A stretch of DNA of 64,000 nucleotides, taken from Arcobacter sp. EP1 (lineage in GTDB: Bacteria > Campylobacterota > Campylobacteria > Campylobacterales > Arcobacteraceae). The notes beneath the pieces are model-generated. The model saw only the letters and a list, made by a program, of their open reading frames with translations, had not been told where the DNA came from and did no database searches. Numbering within the stretch: position 1 is the first letter of the stretch; every line of letters begins with the position of its first letter. The stretch covers positions 31,424 through 95,423 of the forward strand of contig LPNY01000139.1 of assembly GCA_001655195.1 (NCBI GenBank), given 5' to 3'. Shown here in pieces: positions 17,941 to 26,104 of this stretch. A program made the position numbers and the translations under genes.

Positions 17941-17969
17941 TTAAAACATGCCTTTTGAGCATGTTTTAA
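17941..17969 (+). terminator. 11-bp hairpin between yajC and secD
   Basis: TTAAAACATGC (17941-17951) pairs perfectly with GCATGTTTTAA (17959-17969) across a 7-nt loop, three bases after the yajC stop. No T-run follows, so it may be an attenuator or mRNA-stability hairpin that lowers secDF expression relative to yajC rather than a full terminator. Confidence 0.5.
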
Positions 17970-17998
17970 ACTACCCGAACTTTCTTTAAGGAAAAACA

Positions 17999-19567
17999 TT
18001 GAATATTTTTAATTATAGACTTGTAATATTTATACTAAGTATTATTTTTGGTGTAGTCTTTGCAATGCCCTCTTTTTTACAGTTAGACTCTGGAAAAAAG
18101 ATTAACTTAGGGCTTGACTTGCAAGGTGGACTACACATGCGATTGGGAGTAAATACCCACGAAGCGGTTACTTCTAAAATGAAATCATTAGCAACTTCAG
18201 TTAAGTATTTTGCAGATGATGAAGAGGTATTAATTGATGATTTATCAATCAACGGTGACGAGATTGGTTTTACCGTTTTAGATGCAGACGAAGTGAGCAA
18301 AGTTGATGAAATGCTTGCAAAAATCAAGGGACTGAAAATCACTAAAAATGCGGAGTTAAACTATGAGATTGGTTTACTTCCAGAAGAGATTGAACGAACA
18401 AAAGATTTATCAGTTTCACAAGCGGTTGAAACAATTCGAAATCGACTTGACCAGTTTGGTTTAGCTGAACCAACGGTTATTCGACAAGGGGCAACTGATA
18501 TTGTTGTTGAGTTACCAGGTATTAAAACAGGTGAAGATGAAAAAGCGGCACGAGAGCTTATTTCAAAACCTGCAAACCTAGAGCTTATGGCAATTGATGA
18601 AGACAGAGCTGACCAAGTATATACACTTAGTGCAGCAGAAGCTTCTGAGTATGGTGATGTTATTTTAGAAGATACGCGAGACCCAAATAGAAAATATCTT
18701 GTAAAAGAGATTCCTATTTTAAATGGTTCTCAAGTAATCGATGCACAAGTTGCCTTTGACCAAGCAAATCAACCAATCATTAACTTTACACTGAACTCTT
18801 CAGGGGCGCGAATCTTTGGAGACTTTACAGGTAAAAATGTTGGTAAACGATTAGCCGTTGTTCTTGATGGTAGAGTTTACTCTGCACCAAATATTCGAGA
18901 AAGAATTGGTGGAGGTAGTGGTCAAATTTCTGGTGGGTTTACTGTTCCAGAAGCTGGGAATGTTGCCATTGCATTACGTTCAGGGGCACTTCCTGCAACT
19001 GTTAACTTACTTGAAAAACGTTCAGTTGGACCAAGTCTTGGGGCTGATTCAATCAAAGCATCTATGATTGCACTGATTTCAGGTTTCGTTTTAGTTGTTA
19101 TATTTATGGTAATTTATTACGGACTTGCTGGTATCGTTGCAAATATTGCATTGATTACAAATATCTTTATCATCATTGCGGTGATGGCAATGTTTGGGGC
19201 AACCTTGACCCTACCAGGTATGGCAGGTATCGTCTTGACCGTGGGTATGGCAGTTGATGCCAACGTTATTATTAGTGAACGAATTAGGGAACTGTTGCGC
19301 CAAGGTGCTTCTATTCCTAAAGCTATTGAAGATGGATACAACAACGCAATTCGAGCTATTTTAGATGCAAATGTTACTACACTACTTGTGGCAGTAATTT
19401 TATATGCATATGGAACAGGACCTATTAAAGGGTTTGCTGTAACGATCTCTATTGGTATTTTAGCATCGATGTTAACTGCAATCTTAGGAACACATGGAAT
19501 TTATGACGCATTGATTCAGAAGATTTCACGAGATAAAAATATCAGAAAATGGTTTGGAGTGAAATAA
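17999..19567 (+). CDS. secD: Protein translocase subunit SecD
   Basis: With SecF it uses the proton gradient to complete protein export at the Sec translocon. The 522-residue protein has an N-terminal membrane helix, the D1 motif LGLDLQGGLHMRLGV, the periplasmic P1 domain (RNRLDQFGLAEPTVIRQG), and five C-terminal membrane helices with AVDANVIISERIRELL, the conserved Asp-Asn/Arg motif for proton coupling. The start is TTG, preceded by TAAGGAAAAACA. Its stop overlaps the secF ATG by one base. Confidence 0.96.
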   Translation: MNIFNYRLVIFILSIIFGVVFAMPSFLQLDSGKKINLGLDLQGGLHMRLGVNTHEAVTSKMKSLATSVKYFADDEEVLIDDLSINGDEIGFTVLDADEVSKVDEMLAKIKGLKITKNAELNYEIGLLPEEIERTKDLSVSQAVETIRNRLDQFGLAEPTVIRQGATDIVVELPGIKTGEDEKAARELISKPANLELMAIDEDRADQVYTLSAAEASEYGDVILEDTRDPNRKYLVKEIPILNGSQVIDAQVAFDQANQPIINFTLNSSGARIFGDFTGKNVGKRLAVVLDGRVYSAPNIRERIGGGSGQISGGFTVPEAGNVAIALRSGALPATVNLLEKRSVGPSLGADSIKASMIALISGFVLVVIFMVIYYGLAGIVANIALITNIFIIIAVMAMFGATLTLPGMAGIVLTVGMAVDANVIISERIRELLRQGASIPKAIEDGYNNAIRAILDANVTTLLVAVILYAYGTGPIKGFAVTISIGILASMLTAILGTHGIYDALIQKISRDKNIRKWFGVK

Positions 19568-20538
19568 TGGAAATTTTTAAAAGTGATAAAATATATAATT
19601 TTATGGGAAAAAGACTTCCTTTTTTAGGATTGTCTTCGATTCTTGTAATTGCTTCTCTTGTGTTACTTCTTACCAAAGGATTAAACTTTGGTATTGACTT
19701 TGCAGGGGGAACACTGATTCAAGTAAAATATGATAAACCTGCACCCATTAAAGATATTAGAACGATTTTAAAAGGCACAGAAAAATATGCTAACTCAACA
19801 ATTACTGAGTTTGGTAGTGTGGATGAAATTGTTATTCGTATCAAAGGAACATCGTCAAGTTTAGCAAATGATGTTGGTGATGAGATTTCAAAAGTACTTA
19901 AAAACACTGGAAACTTTGAAATTCGACGAGTTGATATGGTTGGACCAAAAGTAGGGGATGAGTTACAAGAAAAAGGGATTATGGCACTAAGCCTATCGTT
20001 ACTTGTAATTTTAGCTTATGTAAGTTTCAGATTTGAGTGGCGATTCGCCGTTGCCTCTATTTTTGCATTAGTACATGATGTTGTGATTGCCTTGGGTGCT
20101 ATTTCACTCATGAGTGTTGAAGTAAACCTAGATATTCTAGCTGCAATTTTAACTATCTTAGGATACTCTCTGAACGATACTATTATTGTATTTGATAGAA
20201 TTAGAGAGGGTGTGCAAAAATCAAAAGAGTCAATTCTAAATAAAGTAGTTAATGAATCAGTTTCAAAAACACTTTCAAGAACAACTCTTACGTCATTAAC
20301 AACATTCTTTGTTGTTGTGACACTCTTTATGTTCGGTGGTGAGATTATTCATGGATTTGCCTTTACAATGCTTGTGGGTATTATTGTCGGTACATATTCA
20401 TCTATTTTTGTTGCCGCGAGTTTCTTAGTTCAATTGAAGTTCGATATTGGAAACTTCAGAGCAAAAGAAGCAGATAAAGTGAAACAACAAAAAGAGAAGG
20501 ACAAAATGAGAGCGATGTACGAGCAAGGAACTGTATAA
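19567..20538 (+). CDS. secF: Protein translocase subunit SecF
   Basis: The 323-residue inner-membrane partner of SecD. It has the N-terminal helix followed by GLNFGIDFAGGTLIQVKY (D1-like motif), a short periplasmic domain, and five C-terminal helices with the signature LGYSLNDTIIVFDRIREG. The chosen ATG overlaps the secD stop (TAATG), the expected coupled start; an upstream GTG at 19549 would add six residues inside secD and is less likely. A long hairpin and an intergenic repeat follow. Confidence 0.96.
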   Translation: MEIFKSDKIYNFMGKRLPFLGLSSILVIASLVLLLTKGLNFGIDFAGGTLIQVKYDKPAPIKDIRTILKGTEKYANSTITEFGSVDEIVIRIKGTSSSLANDVGDEISKVLKNTGNFEIRRVDMVGPKVGDELQEKGIMALSLSLLVILAYVSFRFEWRFAVASIFALVHDVVIALGAISLMSVEVNLDILAAILTILGYSLNDTIIVFDRIREGVQKSKESILNKVVNESVSKTLSRTTLTSLTTFFVVVTLFMFGGEIIHGFAFTMLVGIIVGTYSSIFVAASFLVQLKFDIGNFRAKEADKVKQQKEKDKMRAMYEQGTV

Positions 20539-20562
20539 CCGTTTTCTTGTTTCATCTTTTGG

Positions 20563-20660
20563 AATAAATCGTCGTTCGATACGACGATTTATTTCACTCA
20601 CTTACTTCAGTAAGCTCCCTCAAAAATCATCTACTCTGCCTAGATTTCTCCTCAAAACCT
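20563..20660 (+). repeat. Nested-hairpin intergenic repeat, copy 2 of 3 (with secF 3' hairpin)
   Basis: A perfect 13-bp stem (20563-20575 with 20581-20593, 5-nt loop) is followed by the conserved core CTCAC-T-TAC/GTA-A-GCTCC, with an inner hairpin CTTACT (20601-20606) and AGTAAG (20609-20614). A tail containing TGCCTAGATTTCTCC follows. The core pair differs from copy 1 by a compensatory change (A-T becomes T-A). The 13-bp stem probably also ends secF transcription. Confidence 0.65.
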
Positions 20661-20696
20661 AAAACAATAAAACGCTTATATGAAAATTTTTAATTT

Positions 20697-20715
20697 TGTG
20701 ACAGAAACTGTGACG
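20697..20715 (+). promoter_or_regulatory. Direct-repeat operator-like motif shared with the STAND gene
   Basis: The 19-mer TGTGACAGAAACTGTGACG contains two TGTGAC copies 12 bp apart. The same motif with only two substitutions lies on the minus strand at 38892-38910. It is 44 bp upstream of the start at 20760, compared with 47 bp for the other gene, and immediately upstream of a TATAAT box (20725-20730). It therefore covers the -35 region. A shared regulator is inferred. Confidence 0.65.
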
Positions 20716-20724
20716 AACTCTTAT

Positions 20725-20730
20725 TATAAT
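20725..20730 (+). promoter_or_regulatory. -10 box (TATAAT) of the orphan membrane-protein gene
   Basis: A perfect TATAAT lies 29 bp before the ATG at 20760, downstream of the direct-repeat motif. A ribosome-binding site AAGGAGAC follows at 20749-20756. Confidence 0.6.
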
Positions 20731-20759
20731 GTAAATAATTTATAATTCAAGGAGACTTA

Positions 20760-21686
20760 ATGAGGATTAGGCAATTAGAAAATATATTAAGTAAATTTAG
20801 TGATGGGACATTTTATTTAAATTTGGAGGCGCCAGCTTCCCCAAATCAATCTTTTACCATAAGAAATTTTGTTAATTTTAGACAATTAATTAGTTTTCTT
20901 GAAGAGAGTGAAATTGAAATATTTGCAACAATTATTAATATAATAAAGGATGATAAATTATATACTCCAATAATTTTAGATAAACAAGAGCGTGACAATT
21001 ATGGATTAAATGCAATAGATGCAATGAGAGTTAATGAATGGTCTAAATATTTAGAGCATGCATTTCAAAATATTTCTTTAATAAATGATTGTTATTATCC
21101 GAAATTATCAAAGGAGACAATAAGCATAAAAATACATGATAGTTCAGATTTAAAAGATATGATAATTATTTTAAAGCTTATTGAACTGAATATTTCTCAA
21201 GTCATTAATCATAAAGGTATTGATGGTGAATTAAAAGTTGAAAATTGGGAAAATGGTTCAAGATGGATTAATCTTACTTTGAAAACTACTGCAGCGTATG
21301 CTATTATTGCATCTGTTATATGGTCAAGTGCAGTCGTAGCTAAAAAAATTCAAGAGAACCAAGTTTTATATGAGACCATTAGCGCTATGAAATTAAAAAA
21401 TGAAAGCTTGAATGATATTAAAGAAACACAGAAGAGATTATTAAAAGAGTTAGTTGAAGCAGAAGCAGATTATATTTATGAAGAAAATATAAATAAGTCA
21501 AAAAAAGATGTAGAATATGTAGAAAGATTAAAGAATAGTATCAGAAGTTTTTCTGAGATAATTCTAAAAGGAACAGAGGTCCATCCAGGTATAGTTGGTA
21601 ATGAAAGTGTTGATAACCTTTTTCCAGACTTTAAACATCTTGATACTATTGAATCAAAAGTTCCAAGAATAGAACATAAAAAGTAA
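20760..21686 (+). CDS. Orphan accessory protein with one central membrane helix; function unknown
   Basis: I do not recognise a named family. The 308-residue product has a soluble alpha/beta N-terminal half (about 1-165). A conspicuous segment LKVENWENGSRWINLTLK leads into one hydrophobic helix (about 175-195, AAYAIIASVIWSSAVVAKK), and a long charged helical, probably coiled-coil C-terminal part follows (about 195-285). No signal peptide is present. It stands alone between secF and a structured repeat, has a strong ribosome-binding site and shares its upstream operator-like motif with the STAND gene. It looks like a horizontally acquired accessory gene; a membrane-acting effector role is only a guess from the layout. 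Confidence 0.75.
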   Translation: MRIRQLENILSKFSDGTFYLNLEAPASPNQSFTIRNFVNFRQLISFLEESEIEIFATIINIIKDDKLYTPIILDKQERDNYGLNAIDAMRVNEWSKYLEHAFQNISLINDCYYPKLSKETISIKIHDSSDLKDMIIILKLIELNISQVINHKGIDGELKVENWENGSRWINLTLKTTAAYAIIASVIWSSAVVAKKIQENQVLYETISAMKLKNESLNDIKETQKRLLKELVEAEADYIYEENINKSKKDVEYVERLKNSIRSFSEIILKGTEVHPGIVGNESVDNLFPDFKHLDTIESKVPRIEHKK

Positions 21687-21689
21687 AAG

Positions 21690-21930
21690 CCAAAACTACA
21701 GTCTCCCTGCCTTTGTCAAAGCCGAAAGTTTTAGACTTATTTTCGGATACGCCCGAAACTGTTTGAGCGTAACAAATGTGCTGGGAGCACATTTTAGCGA
21801 GTTTTGCAGGGCAGAAAATATTTCTAAAACTGTAGGGAAGCTTCGCCTTTGACAACCGGCAGTTTTTTTTGCGAACTTTTTGAAACCAAAAAGTGGAAAG
21901 AGTAAAGAGGTAATCCTCTTTGCGATAAAA
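21690..21930 (+). repeat. Structured intergenic element, copy A
   Basis: This occupies most of the gap from 21687 to 22135. It has an outer pairing CTACAGT (21696-21702) with ACTGTAG (21829-21835), then CCCTGC (21705-21710) with GCAGGG (21806-21811). Two inner hairpins follow: CCGAAA/TTTCGG near 21722-21746, and a perfect AAATGTGCT-GGG-AGCACATTT at 21774-21794 flanked by ACTGTTTGAG and GCGAGTTTTGCA. The 3' end has a hairpin AAAGAGG-TAAT-CCTCTTT (21904-21921) followed by GCGAT. The same order of elements, with altered stem bases, recurs at 39109-39340 (copy B). No protein is apparent in it. Confidence 0.65.
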
Positions 21931-22099
21931 AGCCAGAGTATTCTAATAATCAAAATCCCAAAACTAATAAAGCATAACCAACAAAACAAAACGTCATTTT
22001 AATATCATTCCCAAAAGCTATAATAAAAACTATGGAATAAATGCGCGTGTCAAAAATAATAATTTATTCAATTGACACTATTTTGACATCAAACCGATG

Positions 22100-22105
22100 T
22101 ATAAT
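22100..22105 (+). promoter_or_regulatory. -10 box (TATAAT) upstream of the small membrane protein gene
   Basis: TATAAT lies 30 bp before the GTG at 22136. TTGACA-like hexamers occur upstream but not at the usual 17-bp spacing. A GAGG ribosome-binding site follows. Confidence 0.5.
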
Positions 22106-22135
22106 AAAACTGAAAAACCTATATAGAGGTGCATT

Positions 22136-22630
22136 GTGGAAACCATTCAGACTAACACTAAACCTACCAAACTCAAAAAAGTCAAAGAAGGCTTTGATAA
22201 AATAACGTCTAATCATTCCCGTGACTGGAAACTCGTCATCGTTTGGATTGTCATCTTTGAACTAATCTCATCTATTGTTGAATACCTATTTGTCAAACAC
22301 CCTAATTTTTCTATAGGTCTACCAGATACCCTTTTTGTTGAACTTACAGTTGGATTAGGATTGACTCTTTTTATTTGGGGTTGCGTTTATACGTTCATTT
22401 TTTGGAACAAAGACCGCTTTTTATATCTGACCCTAATAGGGTTTATTGGATTGTATTTAGTGGTGACCCATGATATGACATTTGGCTTTTTACTTCACAA
22501 TATTAACCCAATACATTTTTTCCAAGTAGAGTTTAACTTTGCTCTGTTTGTAGAATTATTATTTAAACTTATTATACTTTATCTTATTTACCAGTTGGTC
22601 GTTAGTTATAAAAATAGTAAAAAAGAGTAG
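22136..22630 (+). CDS. Small multi-pass membrane protein of unknown function
   Basis: The 164-residue product has a basic N-terminal tail (rich in Lys and Thr) and four hydrophobic segments at about residues 31-53, 64-88, 93-113 and 130-158. No motif that I recognise is present. The start is GTG with AGAGG seven bases upstream. It stands alone between the structured repeat and the next small membrane gene, with its own promoter-like -10 box. It is predicted to sit in the inner membrane. Confidence 0.7.
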   Translation: METIQTNTKPTKLKKVKEGFDKITSNHSRDWKLVIVWIVIFELISSIVEYLFVKHPNFSIGLPDTLFVELTVGLGLTLFIWGCVYTFIFWNKDRFLYLTLIGFIGLYLVVTHDMTFGFLLHNINPIHFFQVEFNFALFVELLFKLIILYLIYQLVVSYKNSKKE

Positions 22631-22758
22631 TACTTTCCTCTTTTTTACTTTTCCTTCACTGCTTTACACAAGCCTTTTTTTAGCATATTTTAGATAATAT
22701 ATTTGCTTTTAGACAATAATACCAACATTTTGTTTGGTAATAAAATCAAAGGATAAAT

Positions 22759-23103
22759 ATGGATTGGGGTAAGGTAACGTATATCTTCTTTTCACTGATG
22801 TCATTAACAACAACGGCTGGGTTTATTTATGAACCACATGCAGTAGCACTATTTTTAGCTGCGGGTGTAAATGTTATATCAACTATTTTAAAAATTGGTG
22901 TTAAAAACTTATTGGCTGCAGAGCTTTTAGCAAGTTCTTTAGTAGCAGACTTACACTTGATTCCAGCATTTATGGTTTTAACTTTTGTCGGTGATGAACG
23001 AATGGCGATTGCTTTAGCAATTGGTGCAGTTGTAGCGAATTTATTCTCTATTGCGTTAGCATTAATTGAGAGTGCAAAAAGTCAAGAAAAGGACGAGTTT
23101 TAA
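22759..23103 (+). CDS. Small membrane protein, resembling the DUF6394 family
   Basis: The 114-residue protein is almost entirely hydrophobic with three or four membrane segments; it begins [24 protein letters not shown] and ends in a short charged tail. I associate this pattern with a Campylobacterota-restricted family of unknown function (DUF6394), from memory only. An AAAGGATAAAT ribosome-binding site precedes the ATG. Its stop overlaps the leuS start by one base (TAATGG), so it is translationally coupled to leuS. Confidence 0.65.
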   Translation: MDWGKVTYIFFSLMSLTTTAGFIYEPHAVALFLAAGVNVISTILKIGVKNLLAAELLASSLVADLHLIPAFMVLTFVGDERMAIALAIGAVVANLFSIALALIESAKSQEKDEF

Positions 23104-25565
23104 TGGAATATAATCCACAAGAAGTAGAGAGTAAATGGCAAGGGTATTGGGATGAGAACAATAGCTTTGAACCACAAGATGATACAACAAAAGATAAAAA
23201 ATATATTTTAAGTATGTTTCCATATCCTAGTGGTCGAATCCACATGGGGCATGTACGAAACTACTGTCTAGGTGACGCATTTGCACGTCATTTTAGAAAA
23301 CAAGATTTTAATGTTTTACACCCAATTGGATGGGATAGTTTTGGAATGCCAGCAGAAAATGCGGCTATCAAACATAAACTTCATCCTAAAAAATGGACCT
23401 ATGAAAACATTGATTATATGCGAAAAGAGTTAAGTTCATTAGGACTATCTTTCTCTAAAACACGAGAATTTGCAACTTCTGATGAGTTATACACACGATG
23501 GGAACAAGAGTTCATCATCAAAATGTACGAAGAGGGATTACTTTACCGTAAATCAACAACGGTAAATTGGTGTGAACCGTGTCATACTGTTTTAGCAAAT
23601 GAGCAAGTAGAAGAGGGATGTTGTTGGCGATGTGATACTCCTGTTGAGCAAAAAGAGATGCCAGGATATTATGTTGGTATTACTAAATATGCACAAGAAT
23701 TGCTTGATGATTTAGGAACTTTAGAAAACCAATGGCCAAGCCAAGTTTTAACTATGCAAGAAAACTGGATTGGACGAAGCGAAGGGTTAGAATTTAAATT
23801 TGAGTTAACAAAAGAGACGCGATTTAAACTGAACAAAGAGTTTAGTTCTTTTGATGTTTTTACAACACGACCTGATACAATTTATGGGGTTTCTTATACC
23901 GCACTTGCTCCTGAGCACCCAATGGTACAATATATTTTAGACCATAAACTTTTACCTGAGAAAAAACTCAACGCTATTAAAGCGATGCAAAAGGTGAGTG
24001 AACGTGACCGTGCTACGATGCCTAAAGAGGGATTATCGTTAGAAATTGATGTAGTACATCCGTTAACTGCTGAAGTTATTCCTGTATGGGTTGCTAACTT
24101 TGTTTTAGTTTCATACGGTAGTGGTGCAGTTATGGCTGTACCAGCTCATGACCAACGGGACTTTGAGTTTGCACGTTATTATAAACTTCCAATCAAACAA
24201 GTTATTGTAGGAAAAGAGGGTGAAAACGATAACATGAAAGAAGCCTTTACTGGTGAAGGAACATTGATAAACTCTGAGAGTTTCTCAAACTTACCTAATA
24301 GTGCGGCTAAAAAAGCAATCATGTATCACTTTGAGCAAAACTCATTTGGTAAAAAACAGATTAACTTTAAACTAAGAGATTGGGGAGTGAGTCGTCAACG
24401 ATACTGGGGAGCACCGATTCCTTTTGTTCATTGTGACGAGTGTGGATTAGTTCCTGAAAAAAGTGAAAACTTACCTGTAGCATTACCAGAAGATGTGGAA
24501 ATTACTGGTGAAGGAAATCCTTTAGATACACACCCAACATGGAAACATTGTGCGTGTCCAAGTTGTGGAAAAGATGCTATTCGTGAAACAGATACTTTAG
24601 ATACGTTTGTACAATCATCATGGTATTTCTTACGATATGCAACCAACCCTAAAAAGTGGACTAAAGAGGGAATCAATAAAAATGACAGTGATTATTGGAT
24701 GGATGTTGACCAATACATTGGTGGAATTGAACACGCTATTTTACACCTACTTTATGCACGATTCTTTACTAAAGTATTGAATGATTTAGGATATACAAAC
24801 TCACGAGAACCTTTCAAACGACTTTTAACTCAAGGTATGGTGTTAAAAGATGGGGCAAAAATGTCTAAGTCAAAAGGTAACGTAGTTGACCCAGATAAAA
24901 TTGTTGAAAAGTATGGTGCAGATACTGCGCGATTATTTATGCTTTTTGCTGCACCTCCAACAAAAGAGTTAGAGTGGAATGATAGTGCTGTTGATGGTGC
25001 CTTTAGATTTATTAAGAAGTTCGCAAATAAAGCAAATGAAGCAGCGAATGTAACTATTGAAGAAATTGAAGCAATAGATCAAAGCAGTTTAAATAAAGAA
25101 GAGAAAGAAGCTCGTAAAAAAGTTTATGAAGCGTTACAAAAATCAAATGATGTATTTAATAAAACCTATACGTTTAACACATTAATTGCAGCCTCTATGG
25201 AAGCGATGAATGCCTTAGGTGTACAAAAGAACAAACTAGTATGGGCAGAAGGTTACTATATTCTTTCAACTATTCTTGAACCAATTATTCCCCACTTAGC
25301 GTGGGAAATTGCGGATAACTTATTTGAGCGAAAAAACTTCGGAGCAAAAATTGAAGTAAAAGAAGAAGTATTTGTTTCTGATTCTATTGCCCTTGCTGTT
25401 ACTATTAATGGTAAGCGACGATGTGAAATCGAAGTAGCACCAGATGCCACTAAAGATGAAATCTTAGCACTTGCAAAAGAGGCAGGGGCTAAATGGATTG
25501 AAGATAAAACGATTATAAAAGAGATTGTTGTTCCAAATAAGTTAGTGAATCTTGTAGTAAAGTAG
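23103..25565 (+). CDS. leuS: Leucyl-tRNA synthetase
   Basis: A class I aminoacyl-tRNA synthetase of 820 residues. The HIGH-type motif is HMGH in [15 protein letters not shown], the editing (CP1) domain includes [10 protein letters not shown], and the KMSKS motif is present in [15 protein letters not shown] zinc-binding cysteine set lies in the [17 protein letters not shown] region. Anticodon-binding and C-terminal domains follow to the end. It follows the small membrane protein with a one-base overlap and precedes lptE by 13 bp. Confidence 0.97.
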   Translation: MEYNPQEVESKWQGYWDENNSFEPQDDTTKDKKYILSMFPYPSGRIHMGHVRNYCLGDAFARHFRKQDFNVLHPIGWDSFGMPAENAAIKHKLHPKKWTYENIDYMRKELSSLGLSFSKTREFATSDELYTRWEQEFIIKMYEEGLLYRKSTTVNWCEPCHTVLANEQVEEGCCWRCDTPVEQKEMPGYYVGITKYAQELLDDLGTLENQWPSQVLTMQENWIGRSEGLEFKFELTKETRFKLNKEFSSFDVFTTRPDTIYGVSYTALAPEHPMVQYILDHKLLPEKKLNAIKAMQKVSERDRATMPKEGLSLEIDVVHPLTAEVIPVWVANFVLVSYGSGAVMAVPAHDQRDFEFARYYKLPIKQVIVGKEGENDNMKEAFTGEGTLINSESFSNLPNSAAKKAIMYHFEQNSFGKKQINFKLRDWGVSRQRYWGAPIPFVHCDECGLVPEKSENLPVALPEDVEITGEGNPLDTHPTWKHCACPSCGKDAIRETDTLDTFVQSSWYFLRYATNPKKWTKEGINKNDSDYWMDVDQYIGGIEHAILHLLYARFFTKVLNDLGYTNSREPFKRLLTQGMVLKDGAKMSKSKGNVVDPDKIVEKYGADTARLFMLFAAPPTKELEWNDSAVDGAFRFIKKFANKANEAANVTIEEIEAIDQSSLNKEEKEARKKVYEALQKSNDVFNKTYTFNTLIAASMEAMNALGVQKNKLVWAEGYYILSTILEPIIPHLAWEIADNLFERKNFGAKIEVKEEVFVSDSIALAVTINGKRRCEIEVAPDATKDEILALAKEAGAKWIEDKTIIKEIVVPNKLVNLVVK

Positions 25566-25578
25566 ACAAAGGAAAATT

Positions 25579-26103
25579 ATGAGAAAGTTCTTATTAGCTG
25601 TTTTATGTTGTGCCCCATTGCTTATTTTAACAGGATGTGGATACAAACCAACGGTTCATTATGCTAAAAAAGAGATTACTGGTTCAGTTTATGTGGATTT
25701 AGATGTAAACATTGAAGACCCTAAAAACTCCGTATTAGTTAAAGATGCCATGAATGAGCTTCTTGTACATAAACTAGGTTCTAAACTTGTTTATAATAAA
25801 AAACATGCGGATACAGTTATGTTTGTTAAATTGAACTCTGTTTCATTAAGTGAATTAAGTTATAACGAAGATGGGTATATTAAACTTTATAAAGCAACAA
25901 CAAGTATTAATGTTCGATATATTAACAGTTTGAAAAAAACTAGCTCATTTAGTGTGAGTGGAACGTACGATTTCTCTATTGATGATGGGGGAACAATTTC
26001 TGATACTAAACGATTTGAAGCCATTAAAAATGCGGCTAATAAAGCTTTAGATGAAGTATTATCTAAAATAGCAATTCAAACGTTTAAAAAAGACGAGTTT
26101 TAA
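25579..26103 (+). CDS. lptE: LPS-assembly lipoprotein LptE
   Basis: LptE is the outer-membrane lipoprotein that plugs LptD and helps insert lipopolysaccharide. The 174-residue product has a lipoprotein signal ending in the lipobox LTGC (Cys20), then CGYKP, the usual start of LptE proteins, and a small alpha/beta domain. The order leuS-lptE-folC is common in Campylobacterota, supporting the name. Overall sequence conservation in this family is low, so the call rests on lipobox, size and position. Confidence 0.85.
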   Translation: MRKFLLAVLCCAPLLILTGCGYKPTVHYAKKEITGSVYVDLDVNIEDPKNSVLVKDAMNELLVHKLGSKLVYNKKHADTVMFVKLNSVSLSELSYNEDGYIKLYKATTSINVRYINSLKKTSSFSVSGTYDFSIDDGGTISDTKRFEAIKNAANKALDEVLSKIAIQTFKKDEF

Positions 26104-26104
26104 A

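Noticed and set aside
21646-21989. Protein-coding frames (69 and 97 codons, minus strand) in element A
   Set aside because: They run across the paired arms of the structured element, and no ribosome-binding site or domain supports them.
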